64,000 nt of DNA from Chryseobacterium echinoideorum (lineage in GTDB: Bacteria; Bacteroidota; Bacteroidia; Flavobacteriales; Weeksellaceae), in the NCBI RefSeq assembly GCF_007474535.1, contig NZ_VKNW01000005.1, positions 248,001-312,000 of the forward strand. Reading direction: 5' to 3'. Both the position numbers and the translations under genes were made by a program. The notes below the pieces were generated by a model. The model saw nothing but the letters and a program-made list of their open reading frames with translations. It was not told where the DNA came from and did no database searches. Below are positions 17,087-26,341 of the stretch, piece by piece. Position 1 is the first letter of the stretch; every line of letters begins with the position of its first letter.

Positions 17087-18393
17087 ATAATATCTTTTTA
17101 ATTACCAAAAGAGAATTTCTTACTCAGGTTAAGAAAAAATCTTTTATTATACTTACCCTTTTGGCTCCTTTGATGATTATTGCTTTTGGAGCAGTCATTG
17201 GGATGATGTTTAAAGCCAATGAATCTCATGTGGCAATTCAGGTGGTAGATAACAGTGGGCTTTTTAAAAACCAATTGAAATCTGACGATAAAATCAACTA
17301 TGAATTTATCTCTTCACAAGAAGAACAATCAAAAATTAAAACTTTAAAAGGTAACAAAAACCTTGACGGAATTTTGGTTTTACCTCCTTTAACGAGCAAT
17401 AGCTTTGATGATCTTGAAAAAAATACTCGCCTTGTTATCAATACAAAAATTGGTTTTGATACGAAGCAGCGAATTGTTTCAGATATTACCGATGTCATCA
17501 AAAAAGAGAAAATAAAACAGCTGGGAATACAGGAAAGCCAGCTTAAAAATCTTGATAAGAGTTTCAGCCTGAAAACCATTAATGTTTCTGAAAATAACAA
17601 AGAAGATTCTGATCTTGCAGTCGGAATCAAAAGTGGACTGAGCATGATTCTAATGTATGTTACATTTATGTTTATCATCATCTACGGTGTACGTGTTATG
17701 CGAAGCGTTTTAGAAGAAAAAAACAACCGTGTGGTAGAAATTATCATCTCATCGGTAAAGCCTTTTGAACTCATGATGGGGAAAATCTTGGGAGTCACTA
17801 TGGTTGCTCTTACCCAATTTCTCGTATGGATCTCAATGTCTGTAATTGGTGCGCTTATTTTAAATACAGGTTTTAATTCTATACAAAAAAATATTCCCGG
17901 CGGAGATGAAACAGCTCTCAGCAAACTTGATATTCCTCAAATTGCCACACAGGTTTCCCATAGCCTGTTGGAATTGAACTTTCCGTTGATAATTTTCGTT
18001 TTTATCATTTATTTTCTTTTAGGATATATTTTTTACAGCTCTGTATATGCCGCAATTGGCTCGGCTGTAGATAATGAAACTGAAACACAACAGTTTACTT
18101 TATTTGCAATTTTACCCCTAACTTTAGGAATGTATGGAAGTTTTTCTATTCTGAACAATCCCGACGGACCTGTAGGGTTCTGGATGTCTATCATTCCGTT
18201 TACTTCTCCTGTTGCGATGATTGCAAGAATTCCATTTGGGGTTCCTGCTTGGGAAATTGCACTTTCTATTGCCCTTCTTCTGGGAACCACCATTTTTATG
18301 ATTTTCCTTGCCGGTAAGATTTACCGTGTCGGGATTTTAATGTACGGAAATAAAGCAACATTGAAAGAACTCTGGAAGTGGATTAGAAACTAA
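17083..18393 (+). CDS. ABC-2 type transporter permease (NatB-like)
   Basis: A 436-residue ABC-2 permease partner of the preceding ATPase. There is one N-terminal membrane helix (SFIILTLLAPLMIIAFGAV), a large extracytoplasmic region of about 130 residues, then about five helices, including the conserved LEEKNNRVVEIIISSVKPFELMMGKILG segment broken around the first coupling loop. This layout matches ABC2_membrane_3 proteins such as NatB or YhaP. Confidence 0.85.
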   Translation: MNNIFLITKREFLTQVKKKSFIILTLLAPLMIIAFGAVIGMMFKANESHVAIQVVDNSGLFKNQLKSDDKINYEFISSQEEQSKIKTLKGNKNLDGILVLPPLTSNSFDDLEKNTRLVINTKIGFDTKQRIVSDITDVIKKEKIKQLGIQESQLKNLDKSFSLKTINVSENNKEDSDLAVGIKSGLSMILMYVTFMFIIIYGVRVMRSVLEEKNNRVVEIIISSVKPFELMMGKILGVTMVALTQFLVWISMSVIGALILNTGFNSIQKNIPGGDETALSKLDIPQIATQVSHSLLELNFPLIIFVFIIYFLLGYIFYSSVYAAIGSAVDNETETQQFTLFAILPLTLGMYGSFSILNNPDGPVGFWMSIIPFTSPVAMIARIPFGVPAWEIALSIALLLGTTIFMIFLAGKIYRVGILMYGNKATLKELWKWIRN

Positions 18394-18465
18394 TCATTGA
18401 AAATACTATTCAGCTCAATTGATAAATTGTTTTTTTCATTTAACATAATTAAAATTATTCTTGCG

Positions 18466-18473
18466 TAAATTTG
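18466..18473 (+). promoter_or_regulatory. -7 box TAAATTTG for the SDR gene
   Basis: TAAATTTG, 19 bases upstream of the ATG at 18493. No TTG at the right distance. Confidence 0.45.
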
Positions 18474-18492
18474 CACCGTAAAATTATTATTA

Positions 18493-19206
18493 ATGAAAAT
18501 ACAGGGTAAAAATGCCATCATTACAGGAGGTGGAAGAGGTTTAGGGAAAGCAGTTGCTTTGATCCTTGCCAATGAAGGAGTAAACATAGGAATTACCGGA
18601 AGGAATGAAGAAAATCTGAAAATGACGGTGGATGAGATCCAGAAACTGGGTGTTAATGCACATTATGCAATTTTCAGTATGGATAACGAAATTCAGGTAA
18701 AAGCAGGATTAGAAACTTTAGCTCAACAGCTGGGTGGCGTAGATATTCTGATCAATAATGCAGGAATCGGTGATTTTGGTTCTATTGAAGAAATGCCGAC
18801 AGAAACTTGGGAACAGGTAATAAAGACCAATCTTTTCGGGGTTTATTATGCTGCAAAAACAGTGTATCCTTACATGAAAGAAAAAGGACAGGGCGACATT
18901 ATCAATGTTGCATCAACAGCAGGTCTGAAAGGCGGACCCAATATGTCTGCCTATGCAGCTTCCAAAGCTGCCGTAATTTCGCTTTCACAATCAATGATGG
19001 CAGAATGGAGAAAACAGAACATAAGAGTCATCACCTTAACGCCAAGTACTATTGCTTCAGATATGTCGATTCAGGGAGGTCTTACCGATGGAAATCCTGA
19101 AAAAGTACTTCAGCCGGAAGATTTTGCAGAATGGGTAAGAGATATTCTTAAAATGAACAGAAGAGCAATGATTGCCAATGGTTCAATTTTTTCTACCAAT
19201 CCATAA
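18493..19206 (+). CDS. Short-chain dehydrogenase/reductase (FabG-like)
   Basis: A 237-residue classical SDR. The cofactor motif is TGGGRGLGKA (residues 12-21), with NNAG in the middle (ILINNAGIGDFG), catalytic Ser in VASTAGLKGG, and Tyr-x-x-x-Lys in SAYAASKAAV. The substrate is uncertain: the general resemblance is to 3-oxoacyl-ACP reductases, but it does not sit in a fatty-acid cluster. Monocistronic. Confidence 0.88.
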   Translation: MKIQGKNAIITGGGRGLGKAVALILANEGVNIGITGRNEENLKMTVDEIQKLGVNAHYAIFSMDNEIQVKAGLETLAQQLGGVDILINNAGIGDFGSIEEMPTETWEQVIKTNLFGVYYAAKTVYPYMKEKGQGDIINVASTAGLKGGPNMSAYAASKAAVISLSQSMMAEWRKQNIRVITLTPSTIASDMSIQGGLTDGNPEKVLQPEDFAEWVRDILKMNRRAMIANGSIFSTNP

Positions 19207-19268
19207 AACAGCCTTTTTACATATTTTAAATAGGCGTAATTCCTTAACAACTATTAATTATTCGATAT

Positions 19269-19299
19269 AAAAGACAATTCTCACGAGTTGTCTTTTTTT
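19269..19299 (+). terminator. Terminator after the SDR gene
   Basis: AAAAGACAA / TTGTCTTTT stem around TTCTCACGAG with a T7 tract. Confidence 0.7.
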
Positions 19300-19401
19300 G
19301 TTTGTGAGATTCACCAAGTGAAAACATCCGTTCACCAAGTTTTCAAAATTTCAGCGTTCATTCGTGGTAATTTTACTTTAGAAATTTAAATAATAAATAT
19401 T

Positions 19402-20076
19402 ATGAAACTGAAACATCTTTTATTAGCAGGAATTTTCGCAACAGCAAGTCTGATGAATGCACAGGAAATAAAGAAAAACTTCATCGAAGTAACAGGAGTT
19501 GCAGAAATGGAAGTGGAACCGGATGAAATTATTTTTAATATCGGAATAAAAGCCGACAACAAAAATCAATTGGCAGACAATGAAAAACTTTTATTTGAAA
19601 CCCTGAAAAGCAACGGTGTAAAAAATGAAGACATCAAGTTTAAGTCGATGTATCAGAATTTATATTCAAAAACAACAAAATTCACCAAAAGTTTTCAGTT
19701 TAAAGCAAATGCTAAAACTAATGTAAGCAAACTATTGGAAGAGCTTAACCAGAAGTGGGTCAGCAGCCTGAATATTGCTGAAATTAAAAATACAAAGATT
19801 GCAGATTTCAGAAAAACAGTTAAAATAAATGCATTAAAAGCTGCTAAAGAAAAAGCAGATTATCTTTTAGTAAGCATCAATAAAAAAACAGGTGATCCTA
19901 TGGAAATCATAGAAGTTGAAGACTATATGAGTGATTCTGTTCTTCCTGTTGCCTACAAAAGCAAAATGGCAAATGTACAGTTGGAAGTCGCTGATCAAAG
20001 TGTTGATTATTCGTTTGACAACATTGAGAACATCAAACTTAAGTACAGTATTAAAACAAAATATGAGATTCTTTAA
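19402..20076 (+). CDS. SIMPL domain (DUF541) periplasmic protein
   Basis: A 224-residue secreted protein: signal peptide ending in MNAQE, then a SIMPL/DUF541 fold recognisable from FIEVTGVAEMEVEPDEIIFNI near the N-terminus (split here only for reference), AKEKADYLLVSINKKTGDP, and VQLEVADQSVDYSF near the end. Members are cell-envelope proteins with no firmly known activity; some are linked to stress tolerance. The VWA protein starts 11 bases later, so the two probably form an operon. Confidence 0.8.
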   Translation: MKLKHLLLAGIFATASLMNAQEIKKNFIEVTGVAEMEVEPDEIIFNIGIKADNKNQLADNEKLLFETLKSNGVKNEDIKFKSMYQNLYSKTTKFTKSFQFKANAKTNVSKLLEELNQKWVSSLNIAEIKNTKIADFRKTVKINALKAAKEKADYLLVSINKKTGDPMEIIEVEDYMSDSVLPVAYKSKMANVQLEVADQSVDYSFDNIENIKLKYSIKTKYEIL

Positions 20077-20087
20077 AAACAAATGAT

Positions 20088-21281
20088 ATGAATATTTTAA
20101 AAATTCTAACAGTAACAGCCGGTACACTTGCTTTTCTGAATGCAGGTAAAGTATCCGACAACCGATGTAGCAAGAAAACTTATCCGAAAGAAGTGAAGGA
20201 AAGTAGAATTGCAGGTTACCAGCAAAGTGAAGTTTCGAAAGACAATAAAATTCAGGTAGCTTTGCTTCTGGATACCTCCAACAGTATGGATGGATTAATT
20301 GATCAGGCAAAATCAAGACTCTGGAACATTGTCAACACTTTAACAACTTTAAAATATAACGGAAAAGCACCACAGGTCGAAATTTCTCTTTATGAATACG
20401 GAAATGACGGGTTGCAGGACGAAAACTACATAAGACAGGTCACCCCACTTACGCAGGATCTGGATCTCGTGTCTGAAAAGCTTTTCGCATTGAGAACCAA
20501 CGGCGGAAGCGAATATTGCGGAGCAGCTATTCGAGATGCATCCAATAATCTCAAATGGGATGGAAATGAAAAAAGTATGAAACTCATTTATATTGCAGGA
20601 AATGAACCTTTCGATCAGGGAAATATCAATTACAAAGACGTTATTACGGTTGCTAAAAATAAGAATATCTATACCAATACTATTTTTTGCGGAAACAGAG
20701 AAGAAGGGATTAGAAGTTTCTGGCAAAACGGAGCAAATCTGGGAAACGGTAGATATTTCAATATCGACAGCAATCAGAAGGTTATTTATATTGAAACACC
20801 TTATGATATAAAAATCTCACAATATAACTCTCAGCTAAACGACACTTATATTTCTTATGGAAATCGTGGCTATGAAATGAAAAACAAACAAGCTTTGCAG
20901 GACGTAAATGCTGAATCTCTCTCCTCATCAAATGCCGTAGAAAGAGCTGTAAGCAAATCTAAAAAAAATGCCTACAAAAATGACCATTGGGATCTGGTGG
21001 ATAAAGTTGAAAAAGACAAAACCTACATTTCATCCATAAAAGAAGAGGAACTGCCTTCTGAATTGAAAGGTAAAACTAAAGATGAAATTACAAAAATTGT
21101 TGCTCAAAAAGCTTCAGAACGAGAAAAAATTCAAAAAGAGATTGAGATTTTAGCTAAAAAAAGACAGCAATTCATAGATGATGAAATGAAGAAAAGGGGA
21201 AACTCTAATGCTGATGATCTGGGAAAAGCAATTGAACAATCTATTACTGAAATTGCGAAGAAAAACGGGTACAGTTTTTAG
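20088..21281 (+). CDS. Exported von Willebrand factor A domain protein
   Basis: A 397-residue protein. After a short hydrophobic N-terminus (ILTVTAGTLAFLNAG), a VWA domain of about 200 residues carries the MIDAS motif DTSNSM (DxSxS) and a later FALRTNGGSEYCG segment. The C-terminal third is charged and helical, with runs such as KDEITKIVAQKASEREK, a likely coiled coil. It could be a metal-dependent adhesion or scaffold protein of the envelope. It is paired with the SIMPL protein upstream; function is not known. Confidence 0.8.
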   Translation: MNILKILTVTAGTLAFLNAGKVSDNRCSKKTYPKEVKESRIAGYQQSEVSKDNKIQVALLLDTSNSMDGLIDQAKSRLWNIVNTLTTLKYNGKAPQVEISLYEYGNDGLQDENYIRQVTPLTQDLDLVSEKLFALRTNGGSEYCGAAIRDASNNLKWDGNEKSMKLIYIAGNEPFDQGNINYKDVITVAKNKNIYTNTIFCGNREEGIRSFWQNGANLGNGRYFNIDSNQKVIYIETPYDIKISQYNSQLNDTYISYGNRGYEMKNKQALQDVNAESLSSSNAVERAVSKSKKNAYKNDHWDLVDKVEKDKTYISSIKEEELPSELKGKTKDEITKIVAQKASEREKIQKEIEILAKKRQQFIDDEMKKRGNSNADDLGKAIEQSITEIAKKNGYSF

Positions 21282-21314
21282 CTTTGTAATTGAAAAATCT
21301 TGAATCTGTTATAA

Positions 21315-21356
21315 GTTTCATGGTTTGGCTTTGCCAAACCATGAAACATTTTTTTT
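21315..21356 (+). terminator. Strong terminator after the VWA gene
   Basis: A 15-bp perfect stem (GTTTCATGGTTTGGC / GCCAAACCATGAAAC) with a 3-base loop, followed by eight T. It separates the gene from the converging FAD oxidoreductase. Confidence 0.85.
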
Positions 21357-21367
21357 ATAAAGTAAAG

Positions 21368-22573
21368 TTATCTTCCAAATTTGAAATATTCTGTAAGTGG
21401 ATGTTTTTTATTCTTTAGATATGTCGAAACCATTTCCATTCCGGTCACCGAAAAGGTAATTCCGTTTCCGCCAAAACCCAGTACAAAATAAGAATTTTTA
21501 AAATTCTCGTGAGTTCCAATGTAAGGAAGCCCGTCTTTTGTCTCACCGAATGTTCCTGCCCATACAAAATCTGTATAAAAAGGATAATCTGGTTTGATCT
21601 TCTTTAATATTCTCAAAATTTCTTTCTCTTTTTTATTTAATAGAGAATCTCTTTTTTCAGGATTAGAAAAATCTTCATCGCCCCCTCCTATCAACAACCG
21701 GTGATCATCTGTGGAGCGCATATACATATAAGGATCATCCGTATTCCATACCAAAGTGTTTTCCATATTTTTAAATTGATTCTGATCTATTTCAGAGACA
21801 ACAGCGTATGTAACTTTCAGATCAACAAAATGTTCTTTGATCATAGTACTGCTTTCATACCCTACGCAATAAATGATTTTTTTTGCTTTGATATTAAAGC
21901 CTTCAGTGGTTAATGCTAAATTATGATCTCTTAGATATTTCACCGATTTCATTTCTGTTTTATCAAAAACCTTGAGTCCTTTTTTAACATTAAACCTAAG
22001 CAACTCATGTGCAAATTTAAAAGCATCAATACTTGCACCCTGCTTAGATAAAATAGCTCCGTAGGTATTCTGAAAACCAAATCGGTCTTCTACCTCTTCG
22101 TTTCCAAGCCATGAAACTTCAAAACCAGCTTTTTTTCTTGCTTCAAATTCTTTTTCCAACCATTTTTCATCTTTCTTTTTAGAAGCAAAATAAAGTGACT
22201 GCTTTCTCTTGAATCCTGACCTTGATTTGATTTCTTTTGTCAGCTTCTCCAATTGATCAATTGCCTTTGAACAAGCTTTGTAGCTATCTACCGCAGCTTT
22301 TTCACCAATCATTTCTATTAATTCATAAAGAGGAGTGTCTATTTCATATTGCAACATAGATGTGGTTGCAGAAGTACTGCCATTGCAAACTTCTCTTTTA
22401 TCAATCAAAATAGTATTATAGCCATCTTTTATCATCTGATGCGCAATAAGACTTCCTGTGATTCCCCCGCCAATGATGAGCACATCACATATTTCGTCTG
22501 ATTTCAGTGATGGATAAGAAGATACCAAGCCATTTTTTATCAGCCAAAAAGGTTCATTAGATTTAAGGTTCAT
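21368..22573 (-). CDS. FAD-dependent oxidoreductase (DAO / glycine oxidase-like family)
   Basis: A 401-residue DAO-family flavoprotein. The dinucleotide-binding motif VLIIGGGITGSLIAHQM lies near residues 31-47, and near the C-terminus DGLPYIGTH and YFVLGFGGNGITFS form the second part of the FAD site. It has the form of amine- or hydroxyacid-oxidising enzymes found singly in many flavobacteria. No Rieske domain is present. The substrate is unknown and the neighbours do not help. Confidence 0.82.
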   Translation of the reverse strand: MNLKSNEPFWLIKNGLVSSYPSLKSDEICDVLIIGGGITGSLIAHQMIKDGYNTILIDKREVCNGSTSATTSMLQYEIDTPLYELIEMIGEKAAVDSYKACSKAIDQLEKLTKEIKSRSGFKRKQSLYFASKKKDEKWLEKEFEARKKAGFEVSWLGNEEVEDRFGFQNTYGAILSKQGASIDAFKFAHELLRFNVKKGLKVFDKTEMKSVKYLRDHNLALTTEGFNIKAKKIIYCVGYESSTMIKEHFVDLKVTYAVVSEIDQNQFKNMENTLVWNTDDPYMYMRSTDDHRLLIGGGDEDFSNPEKRDSLLNKKEKEILRILKKIKPDYPFYTDFVWAGTFGETKDGLPYIGTHENFKNSYFVLGFGGNGITFSVTGMEMVSTYLKNKKHPLTEYFKFGR

Positions 22574-22686
22574 AAAAAATATTTTTCAAAGACTTATCAA
22601 TAATTACGCCTTAAATAAGGTTAATATACAATTATGGTTTAATTATTGATAAATTAATTTAATATACACCATTTAAAATTAAATTT

Positions 22687-23076
22687 ATGATCACAATTAT
22701 TAATGATGCTCCGGAAAACGTAGCTGCATTCTGTGCTACAGGTGAAATAACGAAAGAAGATTTTGAAAATATTGTAATTCCGCGTGTGAAGAAAAAGGTA
22801 GAGCAATTTAATGAGCTCAACTATTTGTTATATTTAGACACTGATTTAGGTAATTTCACAGCAGGAGCATGGTTTCAGGACGCTTTATTGGGCATCAAAA
22901 ACCTTACGAGATGGAATCGGGCAGCCATTGTCACAGACAATGAAGGAGTGCAAAATTTTACGGAAATTTTTAGTGTGCTAATGCCCGGAGAATTCAAATC
23001 TTTCCCAAAAAGAAATCTTTACAATGCTTTGTTTTGGTGCCAGAACGGAAACGAAGTACAAACATCAGCAGTATAA
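22687..23076 (+). CDS. SpoIIAA-like / STAS-fold protein
   Basis: A 129-residue protein of the SpoIIAA-like (PF11964) type, judged from the ATGEITKEDFENIVIP opening, the central LLYLDTDLGNFTAGAW and the RAAIVTDNEG...IFSVLMPGEFKSF end. Such proteins have a STAS-related, CRAL-TRIO-like fold and are thought to bind lipids or small hydrophobic molecules. Single gene, soluble. Confidence 0.78.
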   Translation: MITIINDAPENVAAFCATGEITKEDFENIVIPRVKKKVEQFNELNYLLYLDTDLGNFTAGAWFQDALLGIKNLTRWNRAAIVTDNEGVQNFTEIFSVLMPGEFKSFPKRNLYNALFWCQNGNEVQTSAV

Positions 23077-23080
23077 ATAA

Positions 23081-23115
23081 ACAGCTCAGAATATTTAGAA
23101 TATTTTCTGAGCTGT
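23081..23115. terminator. Hairpin terminator between converging genes
   Basis: ACAGCTCAGAA / TTCTGAGCTGT stem with a T/A-rich loop, between the SpoIIAA-like gene and lipA. Confidence 0.65.
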
Positions 23116-23122
23116 CATTATT

Positions 23123-23989
23123 TTAGTGAATATGCTTTTCTGCGTGATATGAACTTCTTACTAAAGGTGAACTTTCTACGTGTCTGAATCCTAAACTTCT
23201 TGCAAAATCTCCTAGTTCATCAAATTCTTCCGGAGTGATGAATTTTTTTACCGGTAAGTGTTTCTTGGTCGGCTGAAGATATTGCCCTAAAGTAATAACA
23301 TCTACCTCAGCATTTCTAATGTCTTCAATAGTTTGAAAAACCTCATCTTTAGTTTCTCCCAAACCAAGCATTACTCCGGTTTTGGTTCGTCTTTGTCCTG
23401 CTTCTTTCAAATATTTTAATACATCAAGGCTTCTTTCATATTTCGCCTGAATTCTTACTTCTCTGGTCAGTCTTTTTACGGTTTCCATATTGTGAGAGAT
23501 CACTTCCGGAGCCACATCAACCAGTCTGTCTATATGTTTTGTAATTCCCTGAAAATCAGGAATCAGAGTTTCCATGGTTGTTCCCGGAGAAATTCTTCTT
23601 ACAGCATTCACTGTTTCTGCCCAAAGTATAGACCCCATATCTTTCAGGTCATCACGGTCAACAGATGTCAATACCGCGTGTTTTATTTTCATCAGCTTAA
23701 TAGATCTTGCTACCTTTTCCGGCTCATCCCAGTTGACATCAAGAGGTTTACCGGTTTTTACTCCGCAGAATCCACAGCTTCTGGTACAAATATTCCCAAG
23801 AATCATAAATGTTGCAGTACCTTCACCCCAACATTCTCCCATATTAGGACAGCTTCCGCTCTGGCAGATAGTGTTTAATTTATATTTATCAACCAAAGTT
23901 CTGAGTTCACGATAATTTTTTCCTGTCGGAAGTTTTACTCTGATCCATTTTGGCTTCTGAACGGTTGTATCCTGCACTAAATTTTCCAT
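23123..23989 (-). CDS. lipA: Lipoyl synthase
   Basis: A 288-residue radical-SAM enzyme that inserts two sulphur atoms into octanoyl groups to give lipoate. Both iron-sulphur sites are visible: the auxiliary cluster at Cys42, Cys47 and Cys53 ([12 protein letters not shown]) and the radical-SAM cluster at Cys68, Cys72 and Cys75 (CTRSCGFC). The C-terminus ends with [12 protein letters not shown], which holds the conserved Arg-Ser-Ser-Tyr motif. Full length. Confidence 0.96.
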   Translation of the reverse strand: MENLVQDTTVQKPKWIRVKLPTGKNYRELRTLVDKYKLNTICQSGSCPNMGECWGEGTATFMILGNICTRSCGFCGVKTGKPLDVNWDEPEKVARSIKLMKIKHAVLTSVDRDDLKDMGSILWAETVNAVRRISPGTTMETLIPDFQGITKHIDRLVDVAPEVISHNMETVKRLTREVRIQAKYERSLDVLKYLKEAGQRRTKTGVMLGLGETKDEVFQTIEDIRNAEVDVITLGQYLQPTKKHLPVKKFITPEEFDELGDFARSLGFRHVESSPLVRSSYHAEKHIH

Positions 23990-24005
23990 TTCTAAAATTG
24001 AACCT

Positions 24006-24038
24006 CAAAGTTAGTGATTTTTTTATCGAAACCATCAA
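24006..24038 (-). promoter_or_regulatory. Candidate promoter of lipA
   Basis: Minus strand: TTG (24036-24038), 22 bases, TAACTTTG (24006-24013). The spacing is slightly long. The start codon follows 16 bases later. Confidence 0.45.
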
Positions 24039-24168
24039 AGATGATGATTGATGAAAATTTATAGAACATGATAAAACGTAATCATTCAATGTGAAATATA
24101 TCAAAACGTACTGATTAATAACAATACAAAAATTATTATTCATATAAGTAATAAAATACCTATAAAAT

Positions 24169-24206
24169 AAAAATCGGTCTCAATAGCAATTGAGACCGAT
24201 TTTTTT
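24169..24206. terminator. Perfect 16-bp hairpin terminator
   Basis: AAAAATCGGTCTCAAT pairs exactly with the second arm around loop AGCA, and A/T runs on both flanks give U-tracts on either strand. It lies just downstream of the rlpA-like gene, on the minus strand. Confidence 0.8.
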
Positions 24207-24221
24207 AATTTAAATCATAAA

Positions 24222-24593
24222 TTAATCGACAATTTCAAATTCAACCGGGATGGTACCATGATCAATATTCCCGATTTCGTCGAACGCCGCCTTAGACATA
24301 TCTAATACCCTTGACGAATGGAAAGGTCCTCTATCATTAATTATTACTATCACCTCTTTCCCATTATTCAGATTGGTAACTTTTACTTCAGTTCCAAAAG
24401 GAATCGTTCTGTGCGCTGCAGTAAGTTTTGAATTATCAAAAACATCTCCGCTGGCTGTTTTTCTACCGTTAAACTTATCGTGGTAGTACGATGCATAACT
24501 TGTTTTCTTCGCATCTGCGGTATTATATTTGAATGAATAAATACCGAAGGTTGAAATCATCATTATGATTACGAGAATGAATCTTTTCATCAT
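24222..24593 (-). CDS. RlpA-like double-psi beta-barrel protein
   Basis: A 123-residue exported protein consisting of a signal-anchor-like N-terminus and one DPBB domain of the RlpA family: ASYYHDKFNGRKTASG, LTAAHRTIPFGTEVKV, and IINDRGPFHSSRVLDMS. In Pseudomonas, RlpA is a lytic transglycosylase acting on peptidoglycan lacking stem peptides. The acidic residue of NDRGPF is present. No SPOR domain, so this is the short form usual in Bacteroidota. Confidence 0.85.
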   Translation of the reverse strand: MMKRFILVIIMMISTFGIYSFKYNTADAKKTSYASYYHDKFNGRKTASGDVFDNSKLTAAHRTIPFGTEVKVTNLNNGKEVIVIINDRGPFHSSRVLDMSKAAFDEIGNIDHGTIPVEFEIVD

Positions 24594-24891
24594 TTTGAAC
24601 TTTTACTTGTTTGACGAGGCAAAAGTATAGGGAAACTTTTTATCCGCCTATTTTAAATGTTAACAAGCGTTAACAAAATATAAAATAAAAGTTAATTTTT
24701 TTTATAAATACCTATAAACAGGTAATTTAGAGCATAGTGTTAAAAAATGTTAAAAAAAGCGATAAAAAGTTAATACAATTAACAGCTTTTAGACACAATC
24801 ATTAGCTATTAAGCTAATAAACAGATGAAAATCAATCATTTAAAATACTATATATTTTCTTAAAAACATAATTTTACTGAAGGAAATTTTG
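24594..24891. other. Intergenic region upstream of the rlpA-like gene
   Basis: About 300 bases without a gene. The minus strand holds TACTTTTG (24620-24627), a -7 box for the rlpA-like gene. GTTAACAAGCGTTAAC occurs at 24659-24674, and further GTTAA words follow in very AT-rich sequence. No coding frame or RNA gene was recognised. Confidence 0.5.
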
Positions 24892-26232
24892 TTACTCTTT
24901 TTCTTGTTTGTTTTGAAAACCAATAGCTCTTCTGGGTTCTTCTATTATCTGATAGGTCTGAAGCTCTGCTTTTATATCCTGAACTCTTTTCTGAAAATCA
25001 TCAAAATTATTGATTACTACATCATTTAAAAATCTTGCAACCAAACTAAGATATTCCTGAGTAAGTTTAGCTGCAGCGTCTCTCAAAGCGCCATTAAGAA
25101 GAATTTCGTCAATGATAAGATTTTCATTTCTACTACGATGATAAGCATTCTTAATTCTTTTTTTAAGACTTTGGGTAAAATCTATCAGCATCGTATTGCT
25201 AAACACTTTCATCTTGGAAGCAACCTGAGTCCAGAACGGAATTTTATCTGCCTGATTATTTCTGAGTATTTTGTATAATAAAGAATCTTTATCAAGGTTT
25301 CTGGTGATTTGAAACAAAATAATTTCTGCTCTTTCAGCCGCATTAGGCGGAAAAACAGGAATCATCACGTCAAATCTTCCGGGAGCAAGTATCTCCTCAT
25401 CAATTTCTGCAACAGAGTTTGCAGAACCTACCATGAGCAGATTTTCACTTTCAAACTTAGAAATATGGTGCAGAACCATTTCCTGGGTTTCAAGATTGGC
25501 ATAAGCTATATCATTTTCAGCTTTTCTCTGCATCATTATTTCATCAAAATCTTCAAGAAACAGCAAAACGCGGTCATCCTTCATCATTGTTAAAAGAAAA
25601 TCGTTGAAATTGGTCTGGTTACCATTCACAAAAGAAGTTCCCAGATAATATTTTTTGACTTCTTTGAATTGATAATTGATGATCTCAGCAATTTTATTTG
25701 CCCAGAAAATCTTCCCGCTTCCGGGAGGCCCATATAAAATGATTCCTGCGGGTTTATTAATGCCCCAGTCTTTAGTTTGCTGAGGATTGAGAAAAGGCTC
25801 CAGAACTGCTGAAATATAAAAAAACAAATCCCTGTAACCAATAAAATCACGTTGTTGCAGACTGGTTTTATCTCCGAAATAATCATATACGAATTTGTAG
25901 TTTCCGCCCAATTTATTATCAATTCCATAACTTGAAATTGAAGAACGGTAAAAGCCATTATCAAAAATATTTTTTTCCTTTATTGCTTTTTCTATCCTTT
26001 CTTTGGGCTGATTGATCTTTTCCGCAATCTGATCAATGGTTTTATTTTTATCTAAATCTTTCTCATACTGCCTTAGAAAACCAACATTTTCCCGCGCAAA
26101 CTTTTCAAAATCTTCCTTTACTTCAAAATTGGTCGCGATACAATCTGAGAGAACCAGATCAAAATCCTGAATAAAACGTTTAATAGCTTCGGGGGAAACA
26201 TTGAGTTCTTTGGCAAGCTGTATTAACTTCAT
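24892..26232 (-). CDS. AAA family ATPase with atypical Walker A motif
   Basis: A 446-residue protein. The N-terminus (MKLIQLAKELNVSPEAIKRF) resembles the small helical IF2-N/HTH-like module and may bind nucleic acid or a partner. A classic AAA core follows: Walker A at 168-175 reads GPPGSGKI, with Ile where Thr/Ser normally binds magnesium; Walker B is LLFLEDFDE (223-231), sensor 1 VGSANS, and an arginine-finger-like APGRFD around Arg286. The final 130 residues are helical. The partner or client is unknown. The substitution was confirmed at codon level (AAG ATT). It may still bind ATP, but hydrolysis could be altered. Monocistronic. Confidence 0.8.
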   Translation of the reverse strand: MKLIQLAKELNVSPEAIKRFIQDFDLVLSDCIATNFEVKEDFEKFARENVGFLRQYEKDLDKNKTIDQIAEKINQPKERIEKAIKEKNIFDNGFYRSSISSYGIDNKLGGNYKFVYDYFGDKTSLQQRDFIGYRDLFFYISAVLEPFLNPQQTKDWGINKPAGIILYGPPGSGKIFWANKIAEIINYQFKEVKKYYLGTSFVNGNQTNFNDFLLTMMKDDRVLLFLEDFDEIMMQRKAENDIAYANLETQEMVLHHISKFESENLLMVGSANSVAEIDEEILAPGRFDVMIPVFPPNAAERAEIILFQITRNLDKDSLLYKILRNNQADKIPFWTQVASKMKVFSNTMLIDFTQSLKKRIKNAYHRSRNENLIIDEILLNGALRDAAAKLTQEYLSLVARFLNDVVINNFDDFQKRVQDIKAELQTYQIIEEPRRAIGFQNKQEKE

Positions 26233-26341
26233 AAAATCATCTTTAATTCTTAAAAATAAGAAATTTTGCTGATTTTAAAAGTCCCAACAACGAAAATGAA
26301 TCTGTCATCAAAATTGAAAAATCTGATGCACTAAATCTTCA

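Noticed and set aside
23907..24143. A 78-residue minus-strand frame overlapping the lipA start
   Set aside because: It overlaps lipA in another frame and crosses the lipA promoter.
24659..24674. GTTAACAAGCGTTAAC and nearby GTTAA words as a replication-origin-like array
   Set aside because: No DnaA-box pattern and no dnaA or dnaN gene nearby; the words are expected in such AT-rich sequence.
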